Source: Methylobacterium sp. GXS13 (lineage in GTDB: Bacteria; Pseudomonadota; Alphaproteobacteria; Rhizobiales; Beijerinckiaceae). From it: a stretch of DNA of 64,000 bases. The DNA lies in the NCBI RefSeq assembly GCF_001455965.1, contig NZ_LKKO01000036.1:164776-228775 (forward strand), given 5' to 3'. Each line of letters starts with the position of its first letter. The stretch's first letter is position 1. The position numbers and the translations under genes were made by a program. The notes below the pieces were generated by a model that saw only the letters and a program-made list of their open reading frames with translations, was not told the origin of the DNA and searched no databases. Shown here piece after piece: positions 31,779-40,200 of the stretch.

Positions 31779-33449
31779 TCAGGCCGCCCGCACCAGCGCC
31801 ACGAAGCCAGCGACCTCGCTGCCCAGCCCGTCCGATCGGCGGGCGATGTCTGCGGCGGCGTCGAGGACCTGTCCGGCGCTGGCGCCGGTCTCATGGGCAG
31901 CGCCGAGCACCAGCGTCATGGTCTCGGTCACCGCGCGGGTGCCGCTGGCCGCCTCGGCGATGCTGCGAGCGATCTCCTGCGTCGCGAGCTGCTGCTCCTC
32001 CACGGCCGCAGCGACGCCGATCGCGATCCCGTGGACCTGTTCGATCGTGCCGCCGATCTCCTCGATGGCGGTGACGGCCTCATGCGTTGCCGCGCGCATC
32101 GTGGCGATCTGCCCGGCGATCTCGTCCGTCGCCCGGGCGGTCTGGGTCGCCAGCGCTTTCACCTCGGTTGCCACCACCGCAAAGCCGCGCCCGGCCTCAC
32201 CGGCGCGGGCGGCCTCGATGGTAGCGTTCAACGCGAGCAGGTTGGTCTGCCCGGCGATGGTCGAGATCAGCGATATCACCTGCCCGATGCCGTCGGCGCT
32301 GCGGGCGAGCGCCTGGACGCTGGCCCGGGTTCGCCGGGTCGCCTCGACGGCGCCCGCGGCAGCCTCGGAGGTGTGAGAGACCTGAACGCCGATCTCGCTG
32401 GCCGTTGCGGCGAGCTCTTCGGTGGCGGCGGCCACGGCCTCGACATTGTGCGCGGTGGTCTCGGCAGCCCGGGTGACGGCCCGGGATTGCTGATCGGTCC
32501 GCTCGGCATTGCCGGCCATGGCGGCGGCGGCACGCTCCATGTCGGCGGCTGCGCCAGCGAGGTGGCCGACCAAGCCGCCGATGCTGCCCTCGAACTGGTC
32601 AGCCAGCCCCACCATCTCGGCGCGCTTGTCGGTCGTGGCCTGCGCACCAGTGCGCTCGCGCTCCAGTCGGAGATCTTCGGCCTCGCGCATCGTCTTCGCG
32701 AAAACCGCCATGCTCGTCCAGATCGCGCCGATCTCGTCGCGCCCAGCCTTGATCGCCGGGAGCGTCAGGTCGCCGCGCGAGAGGCGCTGGATCGCCTCGG
32801 AGACGGCCCGCAACGGCCGGGCGATCTGGCGCTGCCCCACCAGGAGACCGAAAGCTCCGCAGGCGACCGTACCCAAGAGAGCGAGCCCGAGCAGCAGGCG
32901 CATCCGGGCCTGAAAGAGATTTTGGGTCTCGGCTTTGACCGTGGCCATCTCGGCGCGGCCGCGGCTCACCAGCGCGTCGATGCTGGCCTGAAACGCCTTG
33001 CGGTTGGCCCGGTTCACGTCATTGAAGCCCAGATCGGCCGCAGCGCGCGGGCTTATCGTTTCGCCAGCTTGGGCGATCGCAGTTCGCATCGCTCGATAGG
33101 CATCGGCGTTGCGCGTCATCGCGTCGAAGAGCGGGCGCTCGTCCGCGGTTACCAGGGGCGCCCAAGCCGCACGGAGCGCATCCATGTCGGCGAGGCCCTT
33201 GCGGACACCCGCGGCATATTTCGCCGCCTCCGACGTGTCGGCTGCGGCGTAGACCCCCCGAGAATCCATCGTCACTTCCGCGGCGAGGCGATTGAAGTTC
33301 GCCGCGTTGAGCGCACGGGTCGAAGCGCCCTCGACCTGCGCCAGGGAGTCCTCGAAGCTTTGAAGCGTCGCGACGCTGACGCCCGCGACAACCAGTGTCG
33401 TCAGACTGCAGGCGCCCACAAAGGCCAGGAGTTTCCCGCCGATATTCAT
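31779..33449 (-). CDS. Methyl-accepting chemotaxis protein
   Basis: A membrane chemoreceptor of 556 residues. An N-terminal helix (about 8-27, [20 protein letters not shown]) precedes a four-helix-bundle type sensor region (about 30-185). A second helix (about 186-208) leads into a HAMP domain ([27 protein letters not shown]), then a long coiled-coil signalling domain with the conserved hairpin region [33 protein letters not shown]. The ligand is unknown. No che genes are in the window, so it works with a remote chemotaxis cluster. It lies between sulP and hslV, all leftward. Confidence 0.95.
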   Translation of the reverse strand: MNIGGKLLAFVGACSLTTLVVAGVSVATLQSFEDSLAQVEGASTRALNAANFNRLAAEVTMDSRGVYAAADTSEAAKYAAGVRKGLADMDALRAAWAPLVTADERPLFDAMTRNADAYRAMRTAIAQAGETISPRAAADLGFNDVNRANRKAFQASIDALVSRGRAEMATVKAETQNLFQARMRLLLGLALLGTVACGAFGLLVGQRQIARPLRAVSEAIQRLSRGDLTLPAIKAGRDEIGAIWTSMAVFAKTMREAEDLRLERERTGAQATTDKRAEMVGLADQFEGSIGGLVGHLAGAAADMERAAAAMAGNAERTDQQSRAVTRAAETTAHNVEAVAAATEELAATASEIGVQVSHTSEAAAGAVEATRRTRASVQALARSADGIGQVISLISTIAGQTNLLALNATIEAARAGEAGRGFAVVATEVKALATQTARATDEIAGQIATMRAATHEAVTAIEEIGGTIEQVHGIAIGVAAAVEEQQLATQEIARSIAEAASGTRAVTETMTLVLGAAHETGASAGQVLDAAADIARRSDGLGSEVAGFVALVRAA

Positions 33450-33578
33450 TTTATTTCCAGCCCAAGCCTTGTTGGGCTGAGACTAGGCAGGATTGTTCAA
33501 TACGGCGTTAATCATCGCCCAAGACCGGTTCATCGCGAACCCCGGGCCAGGGATGCGACCGACGCCGGGCGAGGCGCG

Positions 33579-34157
33579 CTATGCCTGATCGAGCGCTTCG
33601 ATGACCAGATTGCCGTTCGTGTAGACGCAGATCTCCGCGGCGATCGCCATGGCCTTGCGCACGATCGCTTCGGCGTCGAGGTCGGTATCCTCCAGCGCGC
33701 GGGCAGCCGACAGGGCGTAATTGCCGCCGGAGCCGATCGCCATGACGCCGCTTTCCGGCTCCAACACATCGCCCGAACCCGACAGCAGCAGGCTCACCTC
33801 CTTGTCGGCCACCACCATCATCGCCTCCAGGCGGCGCAGGTAGCGGTCGGTCCGCCAATCCTTGGTGAGTTCGACACAGGCCCGGGTGAGCTGGCCGGGA
33901 TACTGCTCCAGCTTAGCCTCCAGCCGCTCGAACAGCGTGAACGCATCGGCGGTGGCGCCGGCGAAACCGCCGATCACGGAGCCTTTCGCCAAGCGCCGGA
34001 CCTTGCGGGCATTGCCCTTCACGATGGTCTGGCCGAGGCTGACCTGTCCGTCGCCGCCGACGACGACACGGCCGCCCTTGCGGACCATCAGGATCGTGGT
34101 GGCGTGCATCTGGGGCACGGAGCCCCTGTCGTCGTACCTGAAGGCGTCCTGGCTCAC
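33579..34157 (-). CDS. hslV: ATP-dependent protease peptidase subunit HslV
   Basis: The proteasome-like peptidase of HslUV. The 192-residue protein starts at a GTG. Alignment by eye to the well-known E. coli sequence puts the catalytic N-terminal threonine at Thr20 (MHA before [10 protein letters not shown]), so a 19-residue propeptide must be removed; longer N-termini are known in alphaproteobacteria. Other hallmarks are [38 protein letters not shown] and [14 protein letters not shown]. The cognate hslU is 3.6 kb downstream rather than adjacent. Confidence 0.96.
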   Translation of the reverse strand: MSQDAFRYDDRGSVPQMHATTILMVRKGGRVVVGGDGQVSLGQTIVKGNARKVRRLAKGSVIGGFAGATADAFTLFERLEAKLEQYPGQLTRACVELTKDWRTDRYLRRLEAMMVVADKEVSLLLSGSGDVLEPESGVMAIGSGGNYALSAARALEDTDLDAEAIVRKAMAIAAEICVYTNGNLVIEALDQA

Positions 34158-34220
34158 GATGGGGCTCCGATCTCGGTCCGGCCGAAATGGGGAGCTTGTC
34201 CGGTCGAGTCCAGCGGTCGG

Positions 34221-35111
34221 CTATTCGTCGACCGCTTCGGTGGTGTGCACCGAGCCCGCATCGGTGAGGATCGAATCGGCCGCCGCCTGTGCCAGGAGGG
34301 CGTAGCCGCCATCGGCCATATGCAGACCATCCGAGGCGAAGAGCTGCTTGGCGGTCAGTTTTCCCTCCCGGACCCAGCCGTGCATCAGGTCCGCCCGGCG
34401 GATCACCGGCACGTCGAGCTCATCCCCGATCGATCGCACCGCATCGCGGAACCGCGAGGAGCCCGGCGTCGAATCGAGCTTCGGGCACCATTGCGGCTCC
34501 ATCAGAACCACGTCGATGCCGGCTTCCCGGATCCGCCGGATGGCCGCGGCCGTCGCATCGCGAAAGTGTTCGATGGAGACGCCACGGAGGGGGTCGTTGC
34601 TGCCGGTCTGCCAGATGACCAATTGCGGCTCGGCCGCGATCACATCGCGATCCAGGCGCTTCAGCATGTCGTCGACATGCTCGCCGCCGATCCCGCGGTT
34701 GATCACCGCGACATCCAGGCCGCGCAGCTTCTTGCGCAGATCGACCTGCAGGCGAGCCGGGTAGGAATGGGCCGGGCTCGACGCGCCGATGCCCTCCGTG
34801 GAGGAGGAGCCGAAGGCCACGATCTTGAGCGGTGCGCCGATCGCGATCTGCCGGGCCACGTGCGGAAGATCGGGGCTTTCCCGCAGATCGATGCCGACGA
34901 GATCCAGCGAATCGGGCAGCAGATCCGCGTAGGCCAGCACCGCGGTCGGCACCAACAGGAGGCCGCACACCATCAAGACATCGCGCAGACGCCTACGATG
35001 CGACTTCGCGGAAGAGACTGCTGTCGGATTCTGGGACACGGGACCGATTGCTCCGCCGCTCGTCGACGACAGATACAATCTGACACAGGGACTTGAAAAG
35101 GCCGGTTCCAC
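34221..35111 (-). CDS. SGNH/GDSL-type hydrolase, probably membrane-anchored
   Basis: An esterase-like SGNH hydrolase. The blocks are present in order: block I AFGSSSTEG, block II NRGIGGE, block III QTGSND and block V DGLHM, which supply the Ser, Gly, Asn and Asp/His residues. A hydrophobic segment (VLMVCGLLLVPTAVLAYADLL, about 45-65) precedes the domain and would act as a signal anchor, placing the enzyme in the periplasm. The GTG at 35111 gives 296 residues; a shorter start near the hydrophobic segment is possible. O-deacetylation of an envelope glycan is a plausible role for such proteins. Confidence 0.85.
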   Translation of the reverse strand: MEPAFSSPCVRLYLSSTSGGAIGPVSQNPTAVSSAKSHRRRLRDVLMVCGLLLVPTAVLAYADLLPDSLDLVGIDLRESPDLPHVARQIAIGAPLKIVAFGSSSTEGIGASSPAHSYPARLQVDLRKKLRGLDVAVINRGIGGEHVDDMLKRLDRDVIAAEPQLVIWQTGSNDPLRGVSIEHFRDATAAAIRRIREAGIDVVLMEPQWCPKLDSTPGSSRFRDAVRSIGDELDVPVIRRADLMHGWVREGKLTAKQLFASDGLHMADGGYALLAQAAADSILTDAGSVHTTEAVDE

Positions 35112-35207
35112 CCATGCAGTGAAGTCAAAGTGAATTCGTAACGCAAAATTAATTCTGAACGGCTCGAAGGCCGGAACCCTAAGCGATTCCGGCCCCCATC
35201 CTCAGCG

Positions 35208-35657
35208 TCAGCTGGCGGGCGGCGACAGGACCATTTTACCAACGAAGGGTGCGTCGCGCCTGTTGTTGGCGGTGCAGGCGTAGCTGTGCTCGCCCGCATC
35301 CAGGGTTCGCAGCTTCAACGTTCCGTGGCCGTTGGCCTTCACGGTGTAGCCCTTCTCGCTCATGACATGGATGAGGTCGCCGTCGGCGTGGAGCAGATGG
35401 CCCTGCTCGAACTGCCCCTCCGCCGTGATCGTGACCGGCACATTGGCCTGGCTGACGACCTGCAGCATCACGTCGGTGTTGGCCGGCAGGCGTATCTCGG
35501 CCGGCGCACAGACGGGCTTGCCGTCCTGGAGGGTGACGGTCAGCTCGACCGGCGGCAGCGCATCGCTAGCGGGCTTACCCAGCTGGGGATTGTCGGCGGC
35601 GCTCGCCGCGGATGTGAGCAGCGTGGCGCATGCGGCGGCGATCAGGATGTTGCGCAA
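35208..35657 (-). CDS. Secreted cupredoxin-like protein
   Basis: A 149-residue exported beta-sandwich protein. The TTG at 35657 starts a clean signal peptide (RNILIAAACATLLTSAASAA) and has GGAG about 10 bases upstream; the longer frame to 35711 has an Arg-rich N-terminus that looks non-coding. The mature part, with VELTVTLQDGKPVCAPAEIRLPANTDVMLQVVSQANVPVTI and the C-terminal LDAGEHSYACTANNRRDAPFVGKMVL, follows a cupredoxin-like pattern. Type I copper ligands are not clearly complete, so metal binding is uncertain. The gene is divergent from the glycosyltransferase gene. Confidence 0.7.
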   Translation of the reverse strand: MRNILIAAACATLLTSAASAADNPQLGKPASDALPPVELTVTLQDGKPVCAPAEIRLPANTDVMLQVVSQANVPVTITAEGQFEQGHLLHADGDLIHVMSEKGYTVKANGHGTLKLRTLDAGEHSYACTANNRRDAPFVGKMVLSPPAS

Positions 35658-35963
35658 GACTCGGAATCTCCATCGTCTCCCGCGACCAGGGCCCGGGACT
35701 CGCTGCGGCAATGATGCGGCGGAGCGGCTGTTCCGATGCGCGACGCCGTGGCTCGAATCCCGAGTCCGGGTGCGGCCGTCCCGGCGTTCGGCGTGGCGGC
35801 TGCGCCCAGACCTGACGTTTTATTGCGGATCACGCGCGCCGGTGCCGATTCCGGCACGATCGATGCGAACCGCCCGGCACGGATCCGCGAGAGGGCGGCG
35901 GGGATCCAGGGTCGAGGCTTCGCGCGAAGTCCGGGCCGGCGATGCGCCTCGGTGCACCGTCCC
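35658..35963. other. Divergent intergenic region before the MSMEG_0565-type glycosyltransferase
   Basis: A 306-base spacer with no supported gene. It carries a large imperfect cruciform (outer arms GCGGATC at 35825-35831 and GATCCGC at 35882-35888, inner GTGCCG/CGGCAC near 35842-35857) related to the intergenic palindrome family described at 5320. Confidence 0.45.
35825..35888. repeat. Nested intergenic palindrome of the GGATCCGTGCCGG type
   Basis: Outer arms GCGGATC/GATCCGC enclose an inner GTGCCG/CGGCAC hairpin with a 4-base loop. The sequence CCGGCACGGATC is shared with the hairpin at 41750-41784. Confidence 0.45.
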
Positions 35964-37190
35964 ATGGTCGACCGTTTGCGCATCGCGATCCTCACGCATT
36001 CGACCCAGGCCCGCGGCAGCGTGGTCCACGCCCTGGCGCTCGGCGAGGCCCTGTGCGGTCTCGGTCACGAGGCGGTGGTCCATGCCCCCGATCCCACGGG
36101 CCGGGGCTTCTTCCGGAATGCCGGTTGCCCGGTGGTGTCGGTGGCGGCCAAGCCTATTGCCACGCCGGCCCTGGCTGTGTTCCGGTCCCGGATCGCCGAT
36201 TACCTCTCGCATTTCTCGACGCCGGCGGCCTGCGACTTCGACGTCTTCCATGCCCATTGCGACATCAGCGGCAACGCGCTGGCCACCCTGACGCGCCGGC
36301 GCCTGATCCCCGGCTTCGTCCGCACGGTCCATCACATCGACACGGTGTCGGACCCGCAACTCGGCCAGCTGCAGGAGCGCGCGATCCTCGACGCCGGGCG
36401 GCTGCTCTGCGTCAGCCGGACCTGGGCCGCGATGCTTGAGGCCGAATACGGGGCGCGGGCCGACGTGGTCGGCAACGGCGTGGATGGCGCGGTCTACACG
36501 CCGGAGCCAGCGCCCGGCGATGTCGAGCTCCGCGTCCGCCTGGGGCTTGGGGCCGGTCCCGTTTATCTGAGCGTCGGCGGCTTCGAGGCGCGCAAGAACA
36601 CCCTGTCGATCATCGAGGCGTTTGCGCGCCTGCGCCGGAACGTCCCCGCCGCGCAGCTGGTCATGGCCGGAACCGCCTCGCTTCTCGATCATGCCGGCTA
36701 CGAGGCCCGGTGCTGCGCTGCCCTCGAGCGGGAGGGCCTGGAGGTCGGACCCGGCAAGCCGGTGATCCGGACCGGGCCGATCGCCCAGGCCGACATGCCG
36801 GGACTCTACCGGATCGCGGATACGCTGGTCTTCCCGTCCCTGAACGAGGGCTACGGCCTGTGCGTCTTGGAAGCGATGGCCTGCGGCACGCCGGTGATCG
36901 TCTCGGCGCGACCGCCCTTCACCGAATACCTCGCCCCCGGCGAGGCGCTCTCGGTCGAGCCGGACGACCCCGATGCCATTGCCGCCGCCATGATGGCGAG
37001 CTTGGAGCCGTCCCGCCGCGCCCGCCTGCGGGCCAGCGGCCTGGAGGTCGCCCGTGCCCATGCCTGGGAGGCCTGTGCGGCGCGCCATCTGCCGACCTAC
37101 GCATCCCTGGTGCCCGGACCGGCACCGGTTGCGACGATCGCCACCGGGTCCGCCGCCTGGAACACCACACGGATCCCCGGCGATGCCTGA
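35964..37190 (+). CDS. MSMEG_0565-family glycosyltransferase
   Basis: A GT-B fold group 1 glycosyltransferase, 408 residues. The N-terminal domain begins LRIAILTHSTQARGSVVHALALGEAL and includes FDVFHAHCDISGNAL. The C-terminal domain has YLSVGGFEARKNTLSIIEAFA and the nucleotide-sugar motif FPSLNEGYGLCVLEAMACGTPVI. This opening and the MSMEG_0570-type gene overlapping its 3' end match the family defined by MSMEG_0565 in the nitrogen-starvation/Nit1C cluster. The ATG at 35964 is chosen because it starts the conserved strand. The acceptor is unknown. The nitrilase, radical-SAM and other usual neighbours are missing here. Confidence 0.85.
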   Translation: MVDRLRIAILTHSTQARGSVVHALALGEALCGLGHEAVVHAPDPTGRGFFRNAGCPVVSVAAKPIATPALAVFRSRIADYLSHFSTPAACDFDVFHAHCDISGNALATLTRRRLIPGFVRTVHHIDTVSDPQLGQLQERAILDAGRLLCVSRTWAAMLEAEYGARADVVGNGVDGAVYTPEPAPGDVELRVRLGLGAGPVYLSVGGFEARKNTLSIIEAFARLRRNVPAAQLVMAGTASLLDHAGYEARCCAALEREGLEVGPGKPVIRTGPIAQADMPGLYRIADTLVFPSLNEGYGLCVLEAMACGTPVIVSARPPFTEYLAPGEALSVEPDDPDAIAAAMMASLEPSRRARLRASGLEVARAHAWEACAARHLPTYASLVPGPAPVATIATGSAAWNTTRIPGDA

Positions 37191-37461
37191 GATGCGGTTC
37201 CACATCCGCTGGCTGGATGGCAGCCGCGACGCCTGCTACTCGCCGACCCTCGTGATCAAGCAGCATCTCGCCGTCGGTCAGGATTACGCCCTCGACGAGT
37301 TTCTGGCCCTGACTCGCCTCGCCCTCGGCAGCGCCAGCGCCCGGGTGCAGGAACGCTACGGCTTCCCCTGCGGACGGGCCGAGGCGCAGCTCGCCCGGAT
37401 CGAGGAGACTGCTCGCCGCCAGGAGCCGGGCACCGTGCATGTCGAGGCGTTCGAGGAGTGA
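37183..37461 (+). CDS. MSMEG_0570-family nitrogen-starvation response protein
   Basis: A 92-residue protein, MPEMRFHIRWLDGSRDACYSPTLVIKQ at the N-terminus, that matches the small MSMEG_0570-type family: the Arg-Trp-Pro/Leu-Asp start, the CYSPSxVI-like segment and the central DYALDEFLALTRLALGSASARVQERYGFPCGRAEAQL. Members accompany the Nit1C nitrilase cluster and are induced by nitrogen starvation in mycobacteria; biochemical function is unknown. The ATG at 37183 overlaps the glycosyltransferase end by 8 bases, so the pair is coupled. Confidence 0.85.
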   Translation: MPEMRFHIRWLDGSRDACYSPTLVIKQHLAVGQDYALDEFLALTRLALGSASARVQERYGFPCGRAEAQLARIEETARRQEPGTVHVEAFEE

Positions 37462-37612
37462 TTGTTTCGAGTTGGGCTTGGGGTGATCGCGGGGTGACAC
37501 GCGCGGAGCAGACTGCCTGTATTCCCGCCAGCGCGTGTCGAACCGACACAGCGCGAATCCCTGGGCCGGGGGCGTTGTCCTGAGGCACGCGCGCAGTGAA
37601 CCAGGCACACTC

Positions 37613-37912
37613 ATGATCTTCCGGATCGCTACGGCCCTGATGGTGATCGCGGTGCCCGCGGCGGCGCAGACGCGTCCGTCGAGCACCGACATGACCTGCC
37701 AGCAGACGGCCCGGCTGGTCCAGGCGCGCGGCGCGCTGGTGCTCGGGACCGGCGGTCAGACCTACGACCGGTTCGTCCGGGACCGCTCGTTCTGCGAGAT
37801 CACCGAGATCGCCCGGCGGGCGTTCCGCCCGACCCGCGACAACCCGACCTGCCTGATCGGCTATACCTGCTACGAGCCGGGCGCCGACGATTGGCCCGGC
37901 GCGGGGTTCTAG
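37613..37912 (+). CDS. Small secreted four-cysteine protein
   Basis: A 99-residue exported protein with signal peptide MIFRIATALMVIAVPAAAQ and four cysteines (first Cys29, then in SFCEIT, PTCLIG and YTCYEP) that could form two disulfides. The sequence SSTDMTCQQTARLVQARGALVLGTGGQTYDRFVRD is shared, as far as I recall, by unnamed small proteins in Hyphomicrobiales. There is no known domain. The ATG at 37613 directly precedes the signal. It lies 151 bases after the MSMEG_0570 gene and converges with selB. Confidence 0.72.
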   Translation: MIFRIATALMVIAVPAAAQTRPSSTDMTCQQTARLVQARGALVLGTGGQTYDRFVRDRSFCEITEIARRAFRPTRDNPTCLIGYTCYEPGADDWPGAGF

Positions 37913-37928
37913 TCCCGGCGCAGGCGCC

Positions 37929-39842
37929 TCACGGCGTGCCGTGTTCCAGCTCGACGATGATCCGCCGGTCCCCGGCTCGGCGGCTGAAGCCGACGGCGTC
38001 GAGATGTTCGAGGAGCGGGATCGAGTATTTGCGCGAGATGCCCAGCGCGGCGCCGGCCTCCCGGGCCAGGAAACCGGTCTCCGGGGTCGTGGCGTTCGGA
38101 AAGGCGTCCACGAGGCGCGACCTTGCGACCGTCACCGCCTCGCGATGGAACAGTACCGCCCGGCGCTGGACCCGGTCGATGGCGCGGATCACAGTACCGG
38201 CGCCGACCAGATAGGTCAGCGCCTCGCGTCGGCGGACATCGCGGCCGACCGCCTCGGCCTCGTCCGGCGGGTTGAGGCCGGCGCGGCGAAACAGCTGTTC
38301 AAGCTTGCGGGCGGTCTCGCTCTCGTTCCGGGCCGGATCGAAGTCGGACCGGCGCCACAGGGCGCCGGCCTGGGCCGTGCCGCCGGTGGCGACCAGGTCG
38401 CGCAGGACCAGGGCGGTCAGCGCTTCGGGGATCACCAGCAGCTTTGCGAGGCGCTCCAGCGCGATGCCATGCTCCATCGGGTTGTCCCGGTGATGCGTGG
38501 ACAGAGCCGCGAGCGCGGCGGTACGGAGCGACGCGAAAGCCGGAGCCCCGATGTAGCGGTCGCCGGTTTCCCGGGCGCCCGACGCGGACAGCATCTGTCG
38601 GGCTCGTTCGGTCCCGGTGCCGGCGGCACGGGCGATCTCCGTCAGCGTCGCCCCGGCCGCGCCAGCCTGCGCCAAGCGAACCGCCACGGCGTCGGCGGGC
38701 TTGCCCGTCGCCAGGGCATTGAGGTCGGCGAGCACGCGGGCATCGTGCCGCCGCCGGCGCCCGCGCGGGCGATCGAGCACCCGGCCGCCCGCGACCGTGG
38801 CGGCCGGTGAATCGAGCCGGAGCACGAAGGGCTCCCGGGCCGGCACAGTCACGGGCTCGGCGAGGTGCAACTGTGCCACCGCGCTGGCGCCCGGCTCGAG
38901 TGCGTCCCGGTCGAGCAGCCGCAACCGGGCCTCGACCTCGGTGGTGCCGAACAGGAGGCGGCACGCGCTTCCGCCCGCCAATGCGCCGTCCGCGCTCGAT
39001 GCGGCCGTAAGCGCGACGTCGAGCCATTGCGATGGCACCAGCAGGCCCGGCACCGAGAGGGCGTCCCCGCGAGCGATCTCGTCGAGGCCGACGCCGCGCA
39101 GGGCCACGGCAGTCCGCCGTCCCGGCTCGGCGCGCTCGACCGGCCGGCCGTGGATCTGGAGGCTGCGCACCACGGCGCTGCGTCCCCCTGGCACGATCTC
39201 GAGGGTGTCGCCCACCGCCAGCGGCCCCCGCCGCAGCGTCCCGGTCACCACCGTGCCGAAGCCCGGCCGGGTGAAGACCCGGTCGACCGGCAGGTAGGGA
39301 AATCCGTCATCGACCCCCGGCTCCGCCTCCGCCAGAAGGGCGGCGAGCGCCTGGCCGAGCTCCGGAATTCCGGCTTCCGTCAGCGTCGACGTCGCGATCA
39401 CCGGTCCGGCGGCGATCCCGGCGCGCGCCGCGGCGGCGGTGATCTCGGCGGCGCGCGCCGCGATCGTCTCGGGGGTGGCCAGATCCGACTTCGTCAGCGC
39501 CAGCACGCCGCGGCGGACGCCGATCAGCCGGGCAATCTCCAGATGCTCGACCGTCTGCGGCTTGATGCCCTCGTTGGCATCCACGGCGAGCAGCACGGCG
39601 CGCATCCCGGTGGCGCCGGAGACCATGGCCCGGACGAATCGCTCGTGACCGGGCAGGTCGATCAGGTCGATCTCCCCCTGGCCGGAGGCCAGCAGCGCGA
39701 AGCCCGGGACGATGGAGACCCCGCGGTCCCGCTCTTCCTTCAGCCTGTCCGTCTCGACTCCCGTGAGGGCCCGGACCAAGGCCGTCTTGCCGTGATCCAC
39801 ATGCCCGATCACACCGACCAGAAGTGTCTTCAAGGGAGCCAC
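37929..39842 (-). CDS. selB: Selenocysteine-specific elongation factor
   Basis: Delivers selenocysteyl-tRNA to UGA codons with a downstream SECIS. The GTPase domain has GVIGHVDHGKTALVRALTGVETDRLKEERDRGVSI, DLPGHERFVRAM and LTKSDLA. It is followed by EF-Tu-like domains 2 and 3 and a C-terminal region of winged helices (last 250 residues) that binds the SECIS, ending GISRKYSIPLLEHLDAVGFSRRAGDRRII. Several starts are possible; the GTG at 39842 (637 residues) gives a normal length, while a longer frame begins at 39875. No selA, selD or tRNA-Sec lies in the window, so partners must be elsewhere. Confidence 0.94.
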   Translation of the reverse strand: MAPLKTLLVGVIGHVDHGKTALVRALTGVETDRLKEERDRGVSIVPGFALLASGQGEIDLIDLPGHERFVRAMVSGATGMRAVLLAVDANEGIKPQTVEHLEIARLIGVRRGVLALTKSDLATPETIAARAAEITAAAARAGIAAGPVIATSTLTEAGIPELGQALAALLAEAEPGVDDGFPYLPVDRVFTRPGFGTVVTGTLRRGPLAVGDTLEIVPGGRSAVVRSLQIHGRPVERAEPGRRTAVALRGVGLDEIARGDALSVPGLLVPSQWLDVALTAASSADGALAGGSACRLLFGTTEVEARLRLLDRDALEPGASAVAQLHLAEPVTVPAREPFVLRLDSPAATVAGGRVLDRPRGRRRRHDARVLADLNALATGKPADAVAVRLAQAGAAGATLTEIARAAGTGTERARQMLSASGARETGDRYIGAPAFASLRTAALAALSTHHRDNPMEHGIALERLAKLLVIPEALTALVLRDLVATGGTAQAGALWRRSDFDPARNESETARKLEQLFRRAGLNPPDEAEAVGRDVRRREALTYLVGAGTVIRAIDRVQRRAVLFHREAVTVARSRLVDAFPNATTPETGFLAREAGAALGISRKYSIPLLEHLDAVGFSRRAGDRRIIVELEHGTP

Positions 39843-40200
39843 CGACCCAACGATTTCCGCGGCGCTACCGTCCACGCAGGGCGCACCGCTGTCTCAGCAA
39901 GGGATTCCGTCTCGCTGGCACGGCGTCGTGCGGTTCGCCGCCGTGCGGTCGGAGCCACGGCGCAGGAGGCAGATGGATTGTGGACAATCGGTTTTGCCAC
40001 GCCATCCCACTTTGGGAAAGGGTAAATTTGGTGCGGTTCACGTCGCACGCCGTCGGACGCGTGCCATCCGGCCGCGGATTTCCTGTCGGTCGCGATTGCC
40101 CGAGCGACGGGCGCGGCTCTAGACCGGCTATCGTGGCGGACGGATGCAACCCTGCGGGTCCCCCGTAAGGTTATGGACCGGACGTTTCGAAGAGGAGATC
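39843..40200. other. Divergent region between selB and the CYTH-CHAD gene
   Basis: A 358-base spacer with no supported gene. It contains the promoters of both neighbours by inference and, just before 40201, a good ribosome site (GAAGAGGAG). I looked for a tRNA-Sec here and found none. Confidence 0.4.

Noticed and set aside
35750..35790. A CTCGAATCCC string resembling a tRNA T-loop.
   Set aside because: No matching T-stem, anticodon arm or acceptor stem could be drawn.
39843..40200. Possible tRNA-Sec near selB.
   Set aside because: No TCA anticodon arm with a long extra arm was found in the gap.
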